The notes under the pieces: model-generated
What the model saw: only the letters and a program-made list of their open reading frames with translations
Told to the model about the DNA's origin: nothing
The model's database searches: none
Part shown: positions 57,948 to 64,000 of the stretch, one piece after another
Layout: each line of letters begins with the position of its first letter
How positions within the stretch are numbered: position 1 is the first letter of the stretch
Translations under genes and position numbers: made by a program
Assembly (NCBI GenBank): GCA_030562195.1
Contig: JAUJPP010000005.1
Location: forward strand, 15,053,106-15,117,105
DNA from: Nipponacmea schrenckii
Taxonomy: Eukaryota > Mollusca > Gastropoda > Lottiidae
DNA: 64,000 nucleotides
Reading direction: 5' to 3'

Positions 57948-59936
57948 AGCCACACGTGGCACAGAGTGGGACTTTGCTAACGTTGCAAAATTGCAACAAG
58001 CAGCCCGAAACATTTGATTTTCTGGGAGAAACTGGCCAAAGCAACGAGGTATCTGTGTGCAAAGTACCTTTTTGAAAAACGTTATTTCCTACAGACGTAG
58101 AGCGCTGACCGATATAAATGAAAAATTGTAAGTTTACCCGGATGTGCCACACCCATCTCATTTATTTTGGCGTAAATCTAATCACATTTGAAATATATAT
58201 TAACGGTTCAAATTTGAAGCTTGAACATTTAATAGATCACGAGATATGCACAAATACATTTCAAAAAAGCAAAATGTAAAAGTGCAAAAATTAGATTTTC
58301 ATTTTAAAAACTTTTGTTATACATTGCTGGAAAGTGGACAAAAAGCGCCTTAAGAATCTGAAAAAAATAACCCTCTAAATTAATTAGGTCACGCTCTAGA
58401 GCAGTCCAAAGTTGTGAATTTTGCTGTTTTCGGGCAGCTATAAAACCGGAAGAGGACGTCGGAGGTCAAATGTTAAAGTATTAACTGATAAACAAGGTCA
58501 ATGACATTTTACGTACTAAAGGTCAAAGTCACCAAAGGTCAAGGTCACGAGAAATAAGCTTCCAAAATTAGAAAAAAATCAACCGGTTTGCTATTGTCGA
58601 GAAATTGCAACAAACAGGCCGAATCATCTGATTTTCTGGGATGAACTGGCCAAAGCAATGAGATATCTGTGTGCAAAGTACTTTTTTAAAAAAACGCTTT
58701 TTCCTACAGACGTAATTCGCCGACCTATGAAAGGGGTAAATTCGAAATTTACCCGGATATGCCACGCCCATCTCATTTTTTTTAGCGTGAATCCAATCAC
58801 ATTCAAAATGTTTATTCACGGTACAAATTTGAAGTTTGTACATCCAATAGATCACGCAATATACACATATACATTTCAAAAAAACGTAAACACGACAAAA
58901 TGTACTTGTTATATTCAAAAATAAAAAACTTCAATTTTCATTTTACAAAGTTTTGTTATATATCATTGGAAAGAGGACAAAAAACAACTTAAGAATCTGA
59001 AAAAATTAACACTCTAAATTAATTAGGTCACGCTCTAGAGCAGCCCAAATTTGCGAATTTTGCTGTTTTCGGGCAGCTATAAAACCGGAAGTAGACGTCG
59101 GAGGTCAAAGTTCAAAGTATCAACTGATAGCCAAGGTCAATGACCTTTGACCTACTAAAGGTCACGGTCACCAAAGGTCAAGGTCACGAGAAATAAGCTT
59201 TTAAAAATTGAAAAAATTCAACCGGAAGTTGCAAAAAAGCAAAATCGAAATTCAAAAATCGGCTTCCCAGTTTTGGCTACAATTTTTGTGTTCTTTCATT
59301 TGACACCAAAATCATCAAGATCGGACAAGCCATAATGTCTGAATAAAAATCGGCCACTTTCAGGAAAATCAAAATGGCGGCGAAAGTTGCGCATGCGGCC
59401 TTGATTTTATTTTCTTCGTTTTTTTGTATGGCTAATGGCTACCCGATGATACAAGTTTGAATGTCATACATTAATAAAACCGGAAGTTATTCAACATGAC
59501 GTAAAACTCCATTTTTCGCAAAAACCGGAAGTGACGCAATATTTTTGACCTACTTTTTGAAAATAGTTTCATGGGCTTCTTATGCTCAATTTTTTTCAGA
59601 TCGATCACACTAAAAACAAAAAAGTTGCAAAAAATTGCAAAATACGGCAAAAAAATGTGTGCTACGAATCTTTGAAAATTGAAATTTTTGAACTGCTATC
59701 TGATCAGAAGTTACTTGCAGATTACAAAAATGAAAACCCGAAGAAAATCGATCAAAAATTGCGACAGCTAGAGCCAATTTGCTACTTTTTAGGTTTGCTG
59801 CAACGCAGCACTTCCGGTTTTGCAAAAATGTTCCAATTTATATTCATTAGAAACGTCGCCACTACAGAAGGTCTAGAGAAGTTGCGAAAAAATTGCAACT
59901 ACTGTAGCCTAGTCTGTGTGAGGTGTGTAAATTTCG

Positions 59937-59970
<34 letters not shown>

Positions 59971-60079
59971 ATTGACAAACCGAAAACAAACTGGGACTTT
60001 GCGGTAGCAAAGTCCCACAAAAAAAAGGGACATTTCGAAAACAAACTGGGACTTTGCGGTAGCAAAGTCCCACAACTAG
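57948..60079 (+). repeat. Array unit 11 (duplicated terminal hairpin)
   Basis: Standard three-module unit. It ends with two hairpins in series: TGGGACTTTGC-GGTA-GCAAAGTCCCA at 59992-60017, followed by A-rich sequence, GGGACATTTCG, and a second identical hairpin at 60047-60072. CTAG (60076-60079) follows only the second. Confidence 0.85.
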
Positions 60080-62153
60080 AGCCACACGTGGCACAGAGTG
60101 GGACTTTGCAAACGTCGCAAAATTGCAACAGACAGCCCGAAACATCTGATTTTTTGGGAACATATGGCCAAAGCAACGAGGTATCTGTGTGCGAAGAATT
60201 TTTTGGAAAAACGTTATTTCCCACTGACGTAATTCGCTGACCTATATTAATGCTAAATTGAAAGTTTACCGGGATGTGCCACGCCCATCTCATTTTTTTT
60301 TTGCGTAAATCTAATAACATTTAAAATATATATTCACGGTACAAATTTGAAGCTTGTACATTTAAAAGATCACGAGATATGCACAAATACATTTCAAAAA
60401 GGCAAAATGTACTTTAATTTTAAAAGTGCAAAAATTAAATTTTAATTTTAAAAACTTTTGTTATACATTGCATGAAAGTGGACAAAAAACGCCTTAAGAA
60501 TCTGAAAATAATAAACCTCTAAATTAATTAGGTCACGCTCTAGAGCAGTCCAAAATTGTGAATTTTGCTGTTTTCAGGCAGCTATAAAACCGGAAGTGGA
60601 CGTCGGAGGTCAAATGTCAAAGTATTAATTGAAAGACACGGTCAATGACCTTTGACCTACTAAAGTTCAAGGTCACCAAGAGTGAAGGTCACGAAAAATA
60701 AGCTTCCAAAATTAGAAAAAAATCAACCGGTTTCCTATTGTCGAAAAATTGCAACAGACAGGCCGAATTATCTGATTTTCTGGAATGAACTGGCCAAAGC
60801 AATGAGGTATATGTGTGCAAAGTAATTTTTTAAAAAAACGCAATTTACTGCAGCCGTAATTCGCTGACCCATATAAATGGTAAATCGAAATTTTACCTGG
60901 ATGTGCCACGCCCATCTCTTTTTTTTTATGTAAATCACATCACATTCAAAATGTATATTCACGTTACAAATTTGAAGGTTGTACATCTTATAGATCACGA
61001 GATATACACACATACATTTCCAAAAAACGTAAACACGGCAAAGTGTACTTAAATTTTCAAAAATCAAAAAAATTCAATATCCATTTTATAAACTTTTGTA
61101 ATGCATCGTTGGAAAGAGGACAAAAAGCGCCTAAAGAATCTGAAAATAATAAACCTCTAAATTAATTAGGTCACGCTCTAGAGCAGTCCAAAGTTGCGAA
61201 TTTTGCTGTTTTCAGGCAGTTATAAAACCGGAAGTAGACGTCGGAGGTCAAAGGTCAAAATATCAACTGACAGCCAAGGTCAATGACCTTTGACTTTCTA
61301 AAGGTCATGGTCACCAAAGGTCAAGGTCACGAGAAATAAGCTCCCAAACTTCGAAAAAATTCAACCGGTTGTTGCAAAAATGCAAAAGCGAAATTCAAAA
61401 ATCGACTTCCAATGTTTTATTGCAATTTTTATGTTCTTTCATTTGACACCAAAATCATCTCAATCGGACAAGCCGTAATGTCTGAATTAAATTTGCTCAA
61501 TTTCAGCAAAATCAAAATGGCGGCCAAAGTTGCCCATGCGGCCTTGATTTTATTTTCTTCGTTTTTTTGTATGGCTAATGGCTACCCGATGAAACAAGTT
61601 TGAATCTCATACATTAATAAAACCGGAAGTTATTCAACCGGACGTAAAACTTCATTTTTTTCAAAAACCGGAAGTGATGCAAAAATTTTGACCTACTTTT
61701 TAAAAAGCATTACGTGGGCTTCTTATGCTAAATTTTTTTTAGATGAATCACACTTAAAACAACAAAGTTGCAAAAAATTGCAAAATACGGCAAAAAAATG
61801 TGTGCAGCGAATTTTAAAAAATTGAAATTTTTGAACTGCTATCTGATCAGAAGTTACTTGCAGATTACAAAAATGAAAACCCGAAGAAAATCGACCAAAA
61901 ATTGTGCCAGCTAGAGCCAATTTGCTACTTTTGAGACAAGTTGCAATGCAGCACTTCCGGTTGTGCAAAAATGTTCCATTTTATATTTATGCAACACGTC
62001 GCCACTACAGAAGGTCTGGAGAAGTTGAGACAAAGTTGCAACTATTGCAGCCTAGGCACAGTGAGGTGTGTAAATTTCGAAAAAAAAAAAAAAAAAAAAA
62101 GGGACATTTCGAAAACAAACTGGGACTTTGCTGTAGCAAAGTCCCACAACTAG
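60080..62153 (+). repeat. Array unit 12
   Basis: CATATGGCC subtype, similar to units 1 and 5 in its first module. Ends poly-A, GGGACATTTCG, hairpin TGGGACTTTGC-TGTA-GCAAAGTCCCA (62121-62146) with a changed loop, CTAG (62150-62153). Confidence 0.85.
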
Positions 62154-64000
62154 AGCCACACGTGGCACAGAGTGGGACTTTGCTAACGTTGCAAAATTGC
62201 AACAAACAGCCCGAAACATTTGATTTTCTGGGAGAATCTGGCCAAAGCAACGAGGTATCTGTGTGCAAAGTACTTTTTTGAAAAACGTTTTTTCCTACAG
62301 ATGTAAAGCGCTGACCGATATAAGTGAGGAATTGGAAGTTTACCCGGATGTGCCACGCCCATCTCATTTATTTTGGCGTAAATCTAATCACATTTGAAAT
62401 ATATATTCGCGGTACAAATTTGAAGCTTGTACAACTAATAGATCACGAGATATACACAAATCCATTTCAAAAAAACAAAATGTACTTTAATTTTAAAAGT
62501 GCAAAAATTAAATTTTTATTTTCAAAATTTTTGTTATACATCGCTGGAAAGTGGACAAAAAGCGCCTTAAGAATCTGAAAATAAGAACCCTCTAAAATAA
62601 TTAGGTCACGCTCTAGAGCAGTCCAAAGTTGTATATTTTGCTGTTTTCGGGCAGATATAAAACCGGAAGTAGACGTCGAAGGTAAAATATCAATTTGTCA
62701 ACTGAAAGCCAAAGTCCGTGACCTATGACCTTGTAAAGCTCAAGGTCACCAAAGGTCAAGGTCACGAGAAAGAAGCCCCACAACTCGAAAAATAACTGAT
62801 ACTTTTTGCTAGTGTTGCAAATTGCTACAAACAGGCCGAAGCATCTGATTTTTCGGGATCCACTGGCCAAAGCAATGAGGTATCTGTGTGCAAGGTACTT
62901 TTTTTTAAAACGTTATTTCCTACAGCCGTAATTCGCTGACCTATATAAATGGTAAAATGGAATTTTACCCGGATGTGCCACGCCCATCTCATTTTTTTTA
63001 TATGACTGTATTCACTTTCAAAATGTATATTCACGTTACAAATTTGAAGCATGTACATCTAATAGATCACGAGATATACACAAATACATTTCAAAAAAAA
63101 CGTCAATACGGCAAAATGTACTTTTATTTTCAAAATCAAAAAATTCAATTTTCATTTTAAAACCTTTGTTATACATCGTTGGAAAGAGGACAAAAAGCAC
63201 TTTAAGAATCTGAAAAAAATAACACTCTAAATTAATTAGGTCACGCTCTAGAGCAGTCCAAAGTTGCGAATTTCGCTGTTTTTGGGCAGCCATAAAACCG
63301 GAAGTAGACGTTGGAGGTCAAAGGTCAAAGTATCAACTGATAGCCAAGGTCAATGACCTTTGACCTACTAAAGGTCATGGTCACCAAAGGTCAAGGTCAC
63401 GAGAAATAAGCCCCCAAACTTAGAAAAAATTCAACCGGATGTTGCAAAAATGCAAAAGCGAAATTCAAAAATCGACTTCCAATGTTTTTTTGCAATTTTT
63501 ATGTTCTTTCATTTGACACCAAAATCATCTCAATCGGATAAGCCATAATCTCTGAATTAAATTCGCTAAATTTCAGAAAAATCAAAATGGCGGCGAAAGT
63601 TGCGCATGCGGCCTTGATTTTATTTTCTTCGTTTTTTTGTATGGCTAATGGCTACATGATGAAACAAGTTTGAACCTCATACATTAATAAAACCGGAAGT
63701 TATTCAACCGGACGTAAAATTCCATTTTTTGCAGAAACCGGAAGTGACGCAAAAATTCTGACCTACTTTTTGAAAATAGTTTCATGGGCTTCTTATGCTC
63801 AATTTTTTTCAGATCGATCACACTAAAAACAAAAAAGTTGCAAAAAATTGCAAAATACGGCAAAAAAATGTGTGCTACGAATCTTTGAAAATTGAAATTT
63901 TTGAACTGCTATCTGATCAGAAGTTACTTGTAGATTACAAAAATGAAAACCCGAAGAAAATCGATCAAAAATTGCGACAGCTAGAGCCAATTTGCTACTT
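62154..64000 (+). repeat. Array unit 13 (runs off the window)
   Basis: Near copy of unit 10. The window ends inside its third module, so the array continues beyond 64000. Confidence 0.85.

Larger units (their letters stand above)
40641..64000 (+). repeat. Tandem array of ~2-kb non-coding Helitron-like units
   Basis: About thirteen head-to-tail units, running off the window end. A typical unit has: a start (AGCCACACGTGGCACAGAG, then TGGGACTTTGC); two related ~630-bp modules, each ending in an AGGTCA-rich block and CACGAGAAATAAGC; a third ~740-bp module with AAAATGGCGGC, GCGCATGCG and several CCGGAAGT motifs; then TGTGTAAATTTCG, a poly-A run, sometimes a perfect hairpin, and CTAG. No open frame is conserved beyond what sequence identity forces. 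Hairpin plus CTAG resembles Helitron 3' ends. The tandem state, lack of coding sequence and poly-A position are the unusual parts. Confidence 0.85.

Noticed and set aside
40645..64000. Numerous 60-160-aa open frames on both strands of the array, many near-identical between units
   Set aside because: They follow the unit repeats, occur on both strands at once, lack domains, often include poly-A-encoded Lys or Phe runs, and change frame between units.
40641..64000. Poly-A runs at unit ends as retroposed mRNA (SINE/LINE) tails
   Set aside because: The runs are internal, followed by further conserved sequence, a hairpin and CTAG. No reverse-transcriptase-type target duplications were seen, so a Helitron-like reading fits better.

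Overview
This is a stretch of animal nuclear DNA, most likely from a bivalve mollusc. The strongest clue is a neuropeptide gene at 13.0-17.1 kb. It encodes many amidated x-P-x-F-(V/I/L) peptides, the hallmark of the molluscan Mytilus inhibitory peptide (MIP) family. Spliceosomal introns, AT-rich DNA, and Harbinger, Helitron2/Helentron, Penelope-like and BEL/Pao transposon remains also indicate a metazoan. The bivalve assignment rests additionally on the style of the dispersed ~160-bp tandem-repeat elements and is inference.

Layout. 0-9.3 kb: AT-rich DNA with no convincing host gene. It holds a 38-bp-stem hairpin, two tandem-repeat elements, a short terminal-inverted-repeat element and a Helentron endonuclease fragment with a downstream hairpin+CTAG end. 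9.31-12.74 kb: a nearly complete Harbinger transposon with a DDE nuclease gene (one frame break) and an intact two-exon Myb/SANT partner gene, arranged tail to tail. 13.0-17.1 kb: the MIP gene. One signal-peptide exon can join in frame to either of two peptide exons, one giving 13 PxF(V/I)-amides and the other giving EFV/EFI-amides. 17.1-27.8 kb: old repeats, two more Helentron helicase/endonuclease pieces, a broken two-exon transposase-like gene carrying a 21-bp coding minisatellite (minus strand), and a BEL/Pao integrase remnant. 27.8-31.2 kb: a decayed multi-exon Harbinger transposase whose first intron holds about 28 copies of a 50-bp minisatellite. 34.0-34.65 kb: a third Harbinger scrap. 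34.8-36.4 kb: ~155-bp tandem arrays. 36.4-40.6 kb: a broken Penelope-like element with a proline-rich leader, SGNH-esterase-like domain, reverse transcriptase and GIY-YIG nuclease, followed by a second copy of its 3' tail.

40.64 kb to the window end is one long head-to-tail array of about thirteen ~1.2-2.1-kb non-coding units. Most units end in a poly-A run and CTAG, and several have a perfect 11-bp hairpin just before the CTAG. One divergent unit has a different stem sequence in the same position. Each typical unit has dense AGGTCA half-sites, a TATAAAA box beside CCGGAAGT, and an AAAATGGCGGC box near GCGCATGCG. I interpret the array as tandem, non-autonomous Helitron-like elements. This array is the best candidate in the window for an undescribed system; the two-terminal-exon neuropeptide gene is the best candidate for an informative host gene. 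Apart from that gene and possibly the Harbinger Myb gene, I see no intact protein-coding gene.
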